Positions 1 through 12,128 of a stretch of 64,000 bases of DNA are shown here, in pieces. The number at the start of each line of letters is the position of its first letter. Position 1 is the stretch's first letter. Source of the DNA: Paragonimus westermani (taxonomy: Eukaryota > Platyhelminthes > Trematoda > Plagiorchiida > Troglotrematidae). Below the pieces are notes generated by a model. The model was not told the DNA's origin. It worked only from the letters and a program-made list of their open reading frames with translations, and made no database searches. The stretch spans positions 143,458-207,457 of the forward strand of contig QNGE01000935.1 in NCBI GenBank assembly GCA_008508345.1, read 5' to 3'. The translations under genes and the position numbers were made by a program.

Positions 1-300
1 AACTGCCAAAAGTTGTTTTTCATTTGCTATGCTTTTCGTGTTTAAAAAATAACTGAACTATAAACTGGACAATGGTGGCAAATTCGCGGTAAGTCTCCAC
101 GATCGGGTAGAAGAGATCTCAGTTGGCTTTGATCCAAGTGAATCAATACCGAACTACTAACTACTGGGGCTTAGGCTGGCATTTTAGCCAGGTCCTCAAA
201 ATGACTACATCTTTGTCAGCGGGAGCGTTGACTTTGTTTCCCGCCTGTGGTATACACACGGGGGCCACAAGTTACCCAACCGCACAAACTATGTGGATAA

Positions 301-944
301 TCATGCTTCTTTAACCTCAGGCTGTTCTGTCCGGTTTGCCTTGAAGGTTGTAAATGCAAATAATGCTGTCATCCTCATAATCAGGCTGTTTCCCTTCAAA
401 TCTAACCATTTGTAATACTCGCACAAAGCACGGATCTTCTTAAAGGTTGTTCGTGTGATTACAACGAATGGCCACAAGCTTACGCGTGTGTGCTTATTGC
501 GTGCATGTATTGGGTCGCTCAGTTTATCATCATCGCGTCATCCAAACGATTCTCTCTCCGATATATCACACCATTTGAATAGGCACGACACCTGTAACAA
601 GCCACTTGAATTAGTTTCATCTTCGCTTGTGTTCTTCAATTTGGGGTTATTAGCATTAGATGCGAACCTCTTATTCAGTTCACCGACGAGCTTACGGGCC
701 TCGATTGTGACACAGCTATTAGGGTAAATAATGCCACTCGTTCGCCTGCCCCTCGTCGCTGATACGTACCCTTTGAACCGCGCTGTTGTTTCAGTTGAGG
801 TTTGTGAGCTGAAATTACCATGATTTGAAATTGTACTCTGTGAAGTACGTCATACCCCATACTTTGCAGCTCGTTTACCACTGATTGCTGATGTGCTTCA
901 GTTATGGAATTTGACAGTGTCATATCCACACCATCAGTTTTGGA
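301..944 (-). CDS. Candidate three-exon 3' end of an unidentified gene
   Basis: Three minus-strand open blocks join in frame, all with phase-0 introns: 944-819 (42 codons), 699-592 (36 codons) and 438-301 (45 codons plus TGA). Donors are ATG|GTAATT at 819 and CAG|GTGTCG at 592. Acceptors end in AG before 699 and 438, but their pyrimidine tracts are only moderate, and the acceptor before 944 is weak. The joined 123 residues are hydrophilic, with a basic stretch in the middle exon and an aromatic CEYYKWLDLKG motif in the last. I do not recognise the protein, and no 5' exons could be attached with confidence. No AATAAA is visible downstream before the window ends. It could be a chance chain of open frames. 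Confidence 0.3.
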
Positions 945-3900
945 CTAATTACTCCAGCGCTGTCATGGACTGCACCGTAGACGGTCGAAAACCTTAAATT
1001 CAAGCTTAGCAACCATTTGATCCACGCTAGATCAGAAGCATTATGCAGAGCTTTGAGTAGACTATTGCAATTCGAACGGGGAATTGTCTAACGTTACAAA
1101 GCTATTTTTCGTCATGGTTACACTGTTCGTTAGCATACTTGTTTACTGACCCTTAGTTTCGGCTAGGAAAATACAGGTTACGCAATCCTCTTGGTGGTCG
1201 AGCTTTTCGTTAATTTATTTTGTGTACAGACCAAACAACGACATCGTTTTCGGAAGACGAAACGTTTAACTTGTCAATAATTGTGTTACTCTCACCGCGT
1301 AGACTTTCATGATAGCTGCGTCAACGTGAAAGTGAAAGTCAGGAGATACAGATACATGGCACGTGTTCGATAGATGAAAACCGTGACGTTAAGAATTAGC
1401 TTCATTGGTCGCGTTATTGTCTAGCAAGGGATCAAAAGAACGTGACCTACCTGTGGTTAGGCCCGCTGTCAAAAATTATGTGAAATCCTACTTAGAAGTT
1501 CTCTTGCCTCCAAGCACTGAGTTGTTTTAAGTGACGTTTCGTTTTTGTTTCCTGTGTTCCATGCATCATTATCTAAGCCTCTCGCAGACTGAAATATCAG
1601 TGAAAAGTTGGACACGATCACTCTCGCATCCTTTGAAGTGTGGTATAAGTTACTCATGTTTTTGATCAGCTGCACTTACCAAATAACGTTTTTTGCTACT
1701 TTAGTTTCTTAAATATTTTAAATCTTCATTGCTGGCAGCAGGCACCAATTTAATAGCTCACCATATCCTACAACGTATGTTTCTTGCGTTTGTGTTAGGC
1801 GTTAACCGACTTCGTGATTCGAGCACTTTGGATTTCTCTGACCAACCACACACAATTGCATTTCCGTCAGCCTCCTATTCCTCAGTATTATCCTCACTGA
1901 AACACACCCTCGGATGTATGCAACCAGACACCCATCCACGGCTGTTTCCGTTTTTTGACTACTCCCGTTTTCCGTTAATCGATCGAGAAAGGCGGCCGTA
2001 AGGGAGCGCAAATACGCACTTGTGCGTGTGTTATATGTACAATCGAAAGCAGACAAAACTATTCACGTGGGCTTGCAGGTAGGTTTACATCCTACTGTTA
2101 GTATCGCCACGGACGGTGCTGTCTATGCTGCGGCTGACTGATGTGGTTCGAGCGAGACTGTATGCGGAAAACGTTTAATCCGCTTTCCGTATTAGTCAAG
2201 TTGTTTTGCCTGATCACACAGTTTCCTGTGGACAAGAAACACGTAGGCGGACACCAAAACAATCTCCTGTCTCGCTTCTTACGAATAGGAGTACCAGCGC
2301 GTGCATACACGCACGCAGTGCGAATGGTTCTCTCCGTCTCAGCTACCGAAAAACCAATTGACCGAATTCACGCACGTGCGCTAGAAGTTCATCATGTTAA
2401 CGACCCTCGCACATTTTCTGAGCGTTTGCGCATGTCACACGTATAAAACGTGCGTGCTCAGTTGAGCAAGCTAATCAAAGCAAACTTGTCTGTCCAATTC
2501 TCTTTCCGTTCCTATAACAAATGAGGATAATCGTAAGCGCATGATGGAAATCAAAGTGACTCGTTTTACAGCATAACACAGAAGCGAACTTTCACATAGT
2601 TATGTGATCAATGATTTAGAAAGTGGAGGACTGGCATCAGAAACCAAACATGAAGGATGAATCACAATTGTACAGCTCCAAAATACCGATTACGTTTTAG
2701 CAGCAATGGTTACCACTGTCATCAGCTAACTTAGGCTGTATCGAGCGTTTGTCCTTAAGTCCTGGGAATCATATGTTAACTGGCATCTACACTCTGTTCG
2801 AGAGGTTGCATGTCTGCAAGTATGGCTGTGCTGAATCATGTGCAGACACAAAGTGAACTGTGTGATACAGTTGTCAGCGTTTATGCATGTGGCTCAAATA
2901 AGTCAAACCGATACACAACACACGAGAACTTGATCTCCACGTCTATGAAAATGTTATATGTCGTACCTGTCTAAGGCCACTTCCAATCAAGACAACAATA
3001 TCATGACGATCGTATCTTTATGGTTAGTGTGTTTTATTTAGACTGTCGGCTGTATTGCACAGGTGGGTAAGCCATAGAAGAACTTCTGGCAATGAAGCGA
3101 TAATCAGGCTTAGAGGGTGCTCAGGGAAAAACGTACACATACACAAAGAAGACGAACAAACTGTAAAGGTTTGCTGCGGCTTTTGAAATCCACCAGAATG
3201 AGGCTGTCCTGCAACTCACCGTGATCGCTTATCGGCCTGTCTTCGTTCGTCTTTCGTTTCAGCGCCAGCGATGCTGACATAATGACTGTCGATTGAATGT
3301 GTTCCGCTTTCATTTTCGTCCACCAGACCACCTTAGCACAGTGTATGTTGACCCCGTGATGTGTTCATGCACAGCACGGCTCTTTGCGTCGCTAATTTGT
3401 GTTCGTTTGTGTGTGTGCACAGATGATTGCCTCTCTCCCATAGATTAACTACACCTGAGGCATGGAACCGCGTGGACCACGCCAAATTGCTCATGGGGTT
3501 CAACACAGTCCTTGGCCTTCCCTAAAGCTGAATATTTTTTGTTCCGCATGTTCATTTCTTGTGAGCCATATGATAGGTGCCGTTATTAAGCTACTGGTGC
3601 ACCCGTCGGAAGTTATCACTCCAAGCAGATGCTCTCGTTCTTGTCTTCCACATTCGGATGAGCTGCACTGCGTGCCTGCATATGGAAATACTGTTCGCAC
3701 GCGGTCTCCGCAGTGGTAGGCTGGATGGTTGTTAAACTTAAGAAAGACATCATTTGTTGTCGGTTTGCTGTAGACAGCAGTTTCATGTTCACCACGAGGC
3801 CTTCTTAGAGCCGATACACTGAGAAACGCCAGGTGTGAATTTTCCTCTTCTGTGGGTGCAATGGTTATCCCATCTACTATGGTATTCAGACAATTGTGGG

Positions 3901-4689
3901 ACTGGTCAAGCCAAGTACGAGGTACAACAACGAATGTGTTATCTACGTGTTGATGCCACGCGGTAGGTTATAATGTCTAAAGGGCTTCATATACAAAGTG
4001 CTTGTTTACAGTACCCGCAAGCAATCTCGATATGACTGAGCTCACTTGAGTGCTTCTCTTCTGCGGGTTGATTCGACCGCCAACTTATAGGCACTTCTCT
4101 GTGTGGAGCTCCACTAGTTGAATCAATTCTTTCGAGAGAAAAATTCATCCTACTACTTAGACTGTTATCTCCACATATCAGGAATGCACATTTGTTGGTC
4201 TCTGAAATATGAAAATTCGTCCCCCCTCATTTGCACTCCCTAATCCACTCATCAGCCTGTCGTATAGTCCTCATACCTTACTCACACCTTTTCGTTCTAT
4301 TGGACTGGTTTACTATTAATCGTCAATGAAGCGGGTAGCTATTGTTGACCCTGCATACAAGCATGACACTTCACCTCTAACTTTGCCAGCTCCGTCCCGA
4401 ACCCACTGATTTTGTTTCAACGAGACCATCGTTATGATCGATTGAAGTTTGGTTATTATAACTATTTACACATTACTTCAATAGTGCCGTACAACGATTA
4501 GGTTCCAACCTTAGTTTCAAATCGGGGGTCCACTTTCGGAACAGGTTTAATTCAATAATCAAAAGTGCATCGTTACAAGGAGCCCCAAACTTTTTATGGT
4601 ATGAGAGTGTTTAGTTGTTCACTCAACTTGGTGTTTGGGTTGCAAAAGTTTCATCACCAAACTAGGTAGCGTCATCGGTGAACGGGAAT
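945..4689. other. Mostly non-coding stretch with weak exon candidates
   Basis: Apart from the ORF at 3331-3033 I see no recognisable gene or transposon. A minus-strand block at about 1898-1762, between a TTTCAG acceptor and a GTGAGC donor, is open and might be an exon. Between about 1950 and 2450 CpG dinucleotides are more frequent than nearby, which could mark a promoter region, but there is no clear TATA or start site. Confidence 0.3.
3033..3331 (-). CDS. Unidentified short ORF with downstream poly(A) signal
   Basis: A minus-strand frame runs from about 3331 to a stop at 3110, with an in-frame ATG near 3313. A canonical AATAAA lies at 3038-3033, about 70 bases past the stop, so this could be a terminal exon. 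Alternatively a good donor (CACG|GTGAGT) inside it near 3222 would make it a first exon opening with MKAEHIQSTVIMS. The two readings are mutually exclusive and no family is recognised. Confidence 0.22.
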
Positions 4690-5400
4690 GTGAGCCTATA
4701 TGTCAGTGCGTTGCAGCCGTGGTATATTAATGAACAACGAGGTAACACCGAAGGAAACCAGTGCTTCGTCTTGCAACCCAGTACCTTTAATCCGTCTCAG
4801 GGACCGGGCTGAACCGTTTGCGTCATGTTTGTCATGAGGTAGACTTGGTCGGAGGATACGAAAAAGGAAACCCCCTAACTGGTAGTTCGGGGCCGTCCAG
4901 GATGTAACGAATGACCTCAATGGTTCCTGATTCTTGTGGACCTCAGGTAATCCGTACAGTCGTGGCAATGGTCTGTCGGTAGGTTTGAGGTATTTAGCTT
5001 GTTCTGCGACTGGTTTCATTTCCCTAACAGCTGATCAGGATTTTAGTTATTTGAGTCCTCAAACGTTTCGTAGATTCTCTTTTGACACGTTCATATGTTT
5101 CGATACTTCTTAGATGGTCGTTCACTTCGTTCTTGTAATGCTGTCTAATACTAGGACTGTAACGTGGCCTTTGTCTGTGGGTGGGATGACAAAGTGATCG
5201 TCGGTGAGTTATTTTCATTAGCCGTCGATATTTTCGTTAAATTTCGACCGGTCAGCTGTTGGCACATTTTCATCTTGACAACTTGTTGTACTCGACCATC
5301 CAGATCACTGCGCTTCAGTCCTAAGTGAATTGGTGCGTGTAATTCTGTTGTGGATGTATGTGTATAGTTGAACTTCAGATCTTTTAACAGAACAGTCTTT
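4690..5400 (-). mobile_element. Penelope-like element, reverse transcriptase fragment
   Basis: Minus-strand translation around 5019-4696 gives the diagnostic Penelope reverse transcriptase block: PRLYGLPEVHKNQEPLRS, followed about 60 residues later by a degenerate LVSFGVTSLFINIP (family form has FDVTSLFTNIP). The preceding ORF (5218-5024) contains SIETYERVKRESTKRL and, in another frame, a PPTDKG-like block, both typical of the region just upstream. Stops and frame changes separate the blocks, so the copy is dead and truncated at both ends. No GIY-YIG endonuclease part is visible. Confidence 0.85.
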
Positions 5401-8400
5401 TCATTAGAGATCAGGTGATGTGTTCAGCACATTCTTTCCGAGACAGATCGATGTGTTGAATTTTTTGGTTTAACCGATTTTCGTTTTTCACTGGGTTGAG
5501 TTCGTTGAAATTTCGATAGTTTTTTCGCTTCCGCTTATCCATTCAGGATCAAGCAGTCCAGCAGCTGCTTGTTTGGGTTATACACGTGTATACATATGTA
5601 AGTATATATATAAATAAATATATATATGCATCTATATATGGCTTAATGATTTTTTGTATGTGAATTTCATGCAACCGGGAAGAAATAGAAGAATAGTTTT
5701 GGATGTGGAAACGGAAAACTAGTGAGAAAACGATGAGTAACAACCCAACATCATTAGCAGCGAGTTTTAGCATTGCCCAAGGTCGTTCATTTCTTTAGAC
5801 CGTATTCCCAACGACCACACAGGATTATGGCACAGGCTGCCGTTAATCTCAAAAGTGGCGTAGAACATCTTAGAAAGATGGAGAAATTCGAGATGGATGC
5901 AGCCACTCCGTCGGCTGCTTCAAGTAACCATCTCGGATGTTACTTTTAACAGGCGATTTAAGCGAATTTGAGGCCACCAATCCAGCAAGCGACGCCTGTG
6001 GATTTAGGTCAGCGTGCTAATATTTCGTGATCCCATCGTTGCTTGAGCGCCCAGTGGTTTTGCTCGGCTCTTGGTGATATCAGTAACTAATCACCGACAC
6101 GATAAGCATTAGTCTGGCACGCGGAGTAGGTAACTCATTCTTCACAGACTGTACAGTATTATTATTGTGTTCCTGAGGTTTATTACCCCAAATTAGTTAG
6201 GCAATTTATATTGCACGGCACACACTAACAAAGTTAGGTTTACTTTTAATCATATGTACGCATGACCAGTCTCTGGGCATTGAGGTTGTCACCAAATATA
6301 CTTTGGGTCAAAACTGCAGTACAACCAAATTCTCAGCCTATTTGGTCAGCATACGGGTTTGTTTGCTAGTTTTGTATTACCTATTGTTTCGATCTGCTGT
6401 TGACCAGAGTAATTGAAACTATTCCTTCATAACAGCAGTGAGATTATGTTGACAGTCCACAAATGTTCTGTATTTGGAAACTATCGGTAAGATATAGTTC
6501 GGCCATTTTGAATTAAATTTCAGCGCATCATTTCGACATCCTCATGACAGTTGGTTCACGGGCAACGAGACTCATTTTGACAGTAAGCTTATGGCGAATA
6601 GGTAATCATCATACAATAATAAGGCGTCGCAGGGTGAGGTAGAAACTAATATCTACTTAGATATAAAGGAACGCCAAGTTAAATGCTGTTAAATCATGCA
6701 ATATCTGCCTCCATACAACGAGACAGTTTATACATGGGCCGGACGAGATCAGACTGTAAGATTTAGACCAGACTCGTTCGATGAATGGTCCAGTCTTTGG
6801 ACTGTGGGCTAGGGGAACAACTTTATAATCACCGTTTCATGTGGTCTCAGGACCAAGAGTGAAGAGAGGGTTTGATTTTCGAGAATGTTATTTAGCCAAT
6901 TACTGATCTAGGAGGCTTCAAAAATTGGTTTAGGCGTGGTTTGTTTGTTTCTGTTTGCCTACTGAAGAGTCATTAGTTCTTACCTAAACTGTGTTACTTG
7001 GGTTAACAAGTCGAAGTGATCAGACTCGAAAACGAAATAACAGATTCATATTTACAAAATTTCAGACCTGAAGTTCCAGAGATCACTTAGTAGGCCTGGC
7101 TCACAAAACAAACGCATTATTGAATAGGCCTTACATAAGATTTTCTAGTCAGGTGTGGATAAAGGTTGAGGAATGCTGACGAACGGATTTGTTAACTTTA
7201 GTTTCCCAGTCTGAGGTTAACGCTTTCACAATCCAGACTTGGTTCGAAATCACTGCCGTACTTTCTCGTTTCCAAAGGAACAGGACCCATTTCATAGTTG
7301 AAGGCTGTTTTTTAACTAAAGTATACAAAAGATATTTACTTGACAAAATTGATCCTTGGACTGCGGATATCACGCAGAGGATTATTTTTGAGTGGCATAA
7401 TGGTAAAAGATATCTTATTTTGATTTCCGTCCAAGGTTGCATGTTCAATCGAATCAGCTACTTAGAATTCACTTCGGCCCACTACTAATGGGGTATTGTT
7501 TACTGACGTCCGTTTTGCGATCAAGCCAGTGGTGGTTAAGGCAATCCGGTCCAATCAAATTCACACATTTGTCCATGTCGCGGCGTCAGCAACAAAATCT
7601 TGTTCATTCTATTGAGTAGTGAGGAGGAGCGATCCAACTATACCACTCACACTACAACTACTACTCAGTAGTGAAGCATGGACATGTATTTTGAGATTGA
7701 AGTAGTCGGGGAAGGGAAAAGACAAAAAGATAGGTAGTTTTTTATACATACAGGAACTGGGTATTGGCGACCGTTGCAACCATAACGTTCTGTGACCAAT
7801 GTTTTATGCAAATGAATGTTTGTTTGTCGTCTTGAAGTGCATAACACATTTGTTGGCTTTATGTATAAACAGCCCTTGCACTATCCGCCTTCCTCTCTCA
7901 TAACGACTGTTATCGGAGTTTTCGGCTCAGACCGTGATTCTCGCTGCTAGATATTATGACCCTGTTAGATGTGAATCAGATGAATGAACGCCTATCTCAG
8001 TCAGCAAGCGCTCATCTATTGAAATTCCTGACCATTGTTTTCGGAATCCTTTTGCATGGTGTGGTGCTCACTAATTAATGATCCACAGCACTTCTTGATC
8101 AGTGTATTGACATAATGATCTGCTTTAGGTTTAGACATATTTTTACCGATACAACAACGGTCTCGTAGCACGCTGCGAAACAGGAAAATGTTCGTTAGAT
8201 CTCTCCGTCAGAACTCTGCACACTTCCCGAACACCTCTTGTTGGTTGATACACTCAGGATAGATCATTAGCCCTAGTCCTCCACATGATTTTCTTGACAA
8301 ATGTGGTTTGATTTCCACTAGAAATGGGCACAGGCTTCCAGCAAGTAACATTCGAAGACACTCTCTATAATTTTGTTACGACCACTTTTGATATACCCGT

Positions 8401-8951
8401 GTTTAAAACGACAAAAATAAATTGTTAAGGGAATATTTTTAGATACTCTGAGCAATATCGATTTCTGCTTTTGATGTTTTCCTACAACATTCTCCCTGTT
8501 ATAAATATACTAAATGGAGACAGTTCTACTCTCGGCTGACGTTTATCGTATAGCCATCTAAATGAATATGGACATCATTCGTGGTCGGCATTTTCCTTCA
8601 TGTATGTTTGTGACGTATTTTTTACGGCACCTGCCTGTGCACATTCATCTGCTTTTCTTATGCACCATGTATAACACAAGAGATTCTAGAACACGTGCAT
8701 TTTTATGTAAACTCAGCTTAATTGCACGGCCACGAATTAATACATCTCAGGATATTGATTGAATTCAATGACTCTGTTTAGTATCGCCACTTACTGCGTA
8801 ACTAATCACCGCTGATAGTTCCATTTATCTGTGACCCTCTTTCAAGTTTTTTTTCAAGTTTTTTGTCTTCATTAGTTCTAGTATCAGTGTGATGTAACAG
8901 CCTCCACCCAGTCATAGTTTGTGGGATCTCCAAAGCCAACGTTTTACTTAC
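5401..8951. other. Non-coding stretch
   Basis: No gene or transposon recognised. It contains the AT-rich repeat at 5580-5645. A 99-codon plus-strand frame at 7189-7488 overlaps an equally long minus-strand frame, so neither is convincing. Near 7619-7683 short CACTACAACTACTACT-like sequence occurs, discussed with the TAG array. Confidence 0.4.
5580..5645. repeat. AT-rich simple repeat
   Basis: An irregular run of TATATA, TAAATAAA and TATATATG units, impure, flanked by ordinary sequence. Confidence 0.8.
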
Positions 8952-9065
8952 CTGTTTGTAATGTCGATGACTAGACACTTCAGCATTCCTCTCGGCCTTG
9001 TTTCCTCTTGTAGCTGATCCAGGAAACGTTAACTCGGTCCGCCCATCACATCTATCCATAAGCAT
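8952..9065 (-). CDS. Candidate first coding exon, unidentified gene
   Basis: The frame opens with ATG at 9065 (MLMDRCDGRTELTFPGS...) and runs 38 codons to a perfect donor, CAG|GTAAGT, at 8952/8951, leaving phase 0. The peptide is hydrophilic and basic. A stop lies in frame about 30 bases upstream of the ATG, so the start is plausible. No downstream partner with an unambiguous phase-0 acceptor was found. It lies 370 bases from a plus-strand candidate first exon at 9434, suggesting a divergent pair with a shared upstream region. Confidence 0.3.
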
Positions 9066-9433
9066 GATTGATGTTGAAGTGATCAGTGTATCCTATGGGA
9101 TTTGCTGTAACACACACGGAATTTCGCGCTACGACTTATAGGAGCTTACCCAACCCTAACTGTTGCACATATTGAGTACACGTTTGAGGGCAATTGTTGT
9201 GTTGAATGTGGACGTATGCAGGGAGAGGTGAATCTCATACCAGCGTGGGTTATTTATTGAGTTGACTCAGGAAGCCATATTTTAGCTGTGACTTATATAG
9301 TTGACCAACTTATAATGGTACCATAGAACCAAATTCATAGCTTCCATCTTCTCTCGGTTAGTTAATGGTTACTCTGGGTACTGATACACACTGAATTTTA
9401 AATATTGTGCTTTGAAGAACAGTTTGCTGATTG

Positions 9434-9554
9434 ATGTATAGTAAGCAGATGACTGGAACTTCTATTGGTATTTGTATTAATCATATTAACGTTCAGAGAG
9501 AGTACGACTGGCAGAAGGCTCATACTTCGTTTGGTTGGACAGTCGCAGTACTTG
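9434..9554 (+). CDS. Candidate first coding exon, unidentified gene
   Basis: ATG at 9434 opens a 40-codon frame (starting MYSKQMTGTSIGICINH, ending SFGWTVAVL) that stops exactly at a strong donor, CTTG|GTAAGT, at 9554/9555, leaving phase 1. An in-frame TGA lies just upstream, supporting the start. Too short to be seen as a stand-alone ORF. No family recognised. Confidence 0.3.
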
Positions 9555-11279
9555 GTAAGTTTACGGGGCGTTAACTGTTTTTATATAATTGCTTTGCCCC
9601 GAGTTTGTTGCCTTCTTCCCAACAGCCAATCAGCTGCTTGCAACGACTTGTCCACGTAATCAGTAGGAAGTTACAATCTCGTACTGGTTTAATTTGGTCA
9701 ATGCTGAGGCATACCGCCACTTATTGTTCACTTTATACAAGTTATCTGACAAAATGACCCACAGATAGAGCAGGAAAGATGGGTCTGTGATAATTTCTGC
9801 CACTCATCGAACCGACACTTCATGATAGCGTCGTTCTTGTCTGGATTCGTCAGATAACCCCACGCAGCCTGGCTAACAGAAGCGCCCATCGAGTGGGGCC
9901 CCGGATCTGTGAGGATCGTTGGGGACCGCGCTAAGCGTCAGGAATGCTGTTTTGTAGGCCTCGACTTAATAAGTGGTTCAAAGGTGTTCATATTTTACAC
10001 ACAGTCTCATATTTAAGCATCCGAAGACAAAATCTGTAATCCAAGCACTTCACGGGAATTTCAAAAACAGGCTTTCTACCTGCTAGAGGTATCTCATTGG
10101 TGGCTTAGTGACCAAAACTACTTTTTTGATGTCTGTCCTTTGGTTTTCTGATTCCAGAATAGTTGTAGGTCGCAATATACCCTATAAATGCCTTGCAATT
10201 TTCCCCTTGTCACGTACGATGTTAGGGCGGAACAAAGTTGCTTTTTGCACCCGTCTTTTGGTTTGTCTTGGACGCAATTAACAGGAACCGCCGCGTTATT
10301 TTCGGGACCAAGATTTTCGTTGTTAATTCTATCAAGGGAGAAAGTCCGATTTCTTTCAGTCGCATCATTATACCGTGAATGAACCAGCTTATTGAATCGA
10401 CGGTTCACGACACCAACATAGCCGGATTAGCGAACAATCCCAACGCACCCTTGTAACCACAGTCGTGCTAACTGACAGGGGGTTACACGCGCATTTCAGG
10501 TCAAATCGCTCCGTCATATAGTCCTCGTGTTTTGATCATCGCGGTTCACAATCCATGTCACTCAGCTGTTAATATCACAGGTTGCAAGTCACAGCTATTC
10601 GTAGCTGTCTGTGGACGGTTCAGTCTGAAATTTCTGCATACCGGTTTTCTTTAAAACTAAGCTAGGCAATAGAGCGCTGCGTCCTACAGACAGGAAGCTG
10701 AAAATCGGCGTGCGTGTTTTTAAGACAAGCTAAAAACTTCACCACCCTCCAGACAATAGGTCAAGTTGGTCACCACGGCTTGGTCGGGACATCACTATCG
10801 GTTTCTCCTGGCTTTTACTCTCCAGCCACCTGCTACATGGGCTGTGTGCTAACTTCAGGCCAGAAATGTGTTACCCATTCTCAGAGACTTTCACCATTCC
10901 ATTGTCGATTATCCAAGAAACAGACTGGCTTGACAAACTGCATGAATATAAATGGTTGGTCATTTGAAATGTTGAAATCTCGGAATGCTAGAAACAGTCA
11001 GAAGAATTTCATAGGAATGGATTTAATCCAGTCAGTGTCCGTACTAATGAACGTAGCCAGTAAAAACTCCAGTATAAATGGGAGGATACTGCCGTATTGA
11101 CAGTGAATACCATCGAAATTGTGAACATACTCTCCGTCACTCAAAACTGATATGGAAATTTTTAAAAAATTAAGCTACACATCATGCAGTGTCGCTAAAT
11201 ATTAAATGTAAATTCGGTCAGTGGATTTCTTCATGACACGAGCGTTGATTATCTTCAAGTTTGGTTCAATTTTTTCTAG
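9555..11279. other. Intronic or intergenic stretch
   Basis: No recognisable gene. A minus-strand 96-codon frame (10408-10118) and a plus-strand frame (10714-11100) are open but lack convincing splice sites or known motifs. A GC-rich patch near 9860-9960 does not match a tRNA. Confidence 0.35.
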
Positions 11280-11343
11280 TATCAGCAATACGGAAGCTAG
11301 GATATTCGCGAACTTTGGGAACGTGAAGGGGTTTTGTGAGTAA
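11280..11343 (+). CDS. Candidate terminal exon of an unidentified plus-strand gene
   Basis: A very good acceptor (TTTTTTCTAG at 11270-11279) opens a 56-base block with only one open frame, ISNTEARIFANFGNVKGF plus CE and TAA at 11341-11343. It can also be read as an internal exon ending at a GTGAGT donor at 11336. Two AATAAA signals lie downstream at 11716 and 11735, which favours the terminal reading. Upstream exons were not located with confidence. Confidence 0.28.
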
Positions 11344-11715
11344 CTTTGATCTGAATGGGTGAAGGGAGAATTGTAGATCTAATGTGTATTCCATTGATCG
11401 AGTTCCAGACACGATGGAATCATCCAGATCTGAAGGTTCAACCAAAAGCGTGCGTAAGCAATGCTCCCACTGTCCGTTTCGTTTCAAGTGAAACAATGTT
11501 GTTTGCGGCAACTGACGTTCATATACAAAAATACGGGTTTTCCTGTGGTAATTTAGCTTTTTCTGACTGCTTTTTACCGTTTTTAATCAATTTCATTCAG
11601 CATTCACTACCCGTTAGTTCAAATACGACAAGGTCACACACTATGCGTTTGTTGTACGTCATGAACTGCCTGACAGAAGCTTAAACCCCGAACCCATTGC
11701 GTTGGTGAGTCCGAA

Positions 11716-11740
11716 AATAAAATGAGCATTAACAAATAAA
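11716..11740 (+). promoter_or_regulatory. Pair of poly(A) signals
   Basis: AATAAA occurs at 11716-11721 and again at 11735-11740, about 375-395 bases after the putative stop at 11343 and 390 bases before the ETS exon. They would end a transcript lying upstream of the ETS exon, if that exon chain is real. Confidence 0.3.
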
Positions 11741-12128
11741 GATACACTCCTATGTTCGATAAGATTGTTTATTTCTACACAATGGTAAATATACTCGATT
11801 TGAATTTACAATCAGATTGTTTCTTTACATATAGGATAGCCATCAGCTAAGTCTTTGACGAAACGCTTAAAAACGGTAGCCATGACCTAACATCATTGGC
11901 AGATGATAAAGGCACACTCACAGGCTATTTAATCGATTGTCACTTGTTTTTTAAACTACCAGCTTAAGTTATAGTACAATGGGAGACCCCTATTCAAATA
12001 CTGTGCATTGCGAACTCATGTTTGTCTGTTCCCTGAAATCGCGTATAGCATGAGTTGGTCAAACAGATTTCAGTCAAGTGCTACTCGATTAATACGTACT
12101 GTTTGCTCTCCTGTTTTCCACATCACAG

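Noticed and set aside
1293..1388. Protein-looking minus-strand frame ending in a GTGAGA donor as an exon
   Set aside because: No AG acceptor exists between the upstream in-frame stop and the donor except one leaving 20 bases; it showed that open frames alone mislead here.
1469..1675. Minus-strand block after a good TTTCAG acceptor as an exon of the 944-301 gene
   Set aside because: It has no phase-compatible donor: its usable GT sites leave the wrong phase, and other phases hit stops at once.
9840..9960. tRNA gene or SINE in the GC-rich patch
   Set aside because: No A and B boxes at tRNA spacing and no cloverleaf could be drawn.
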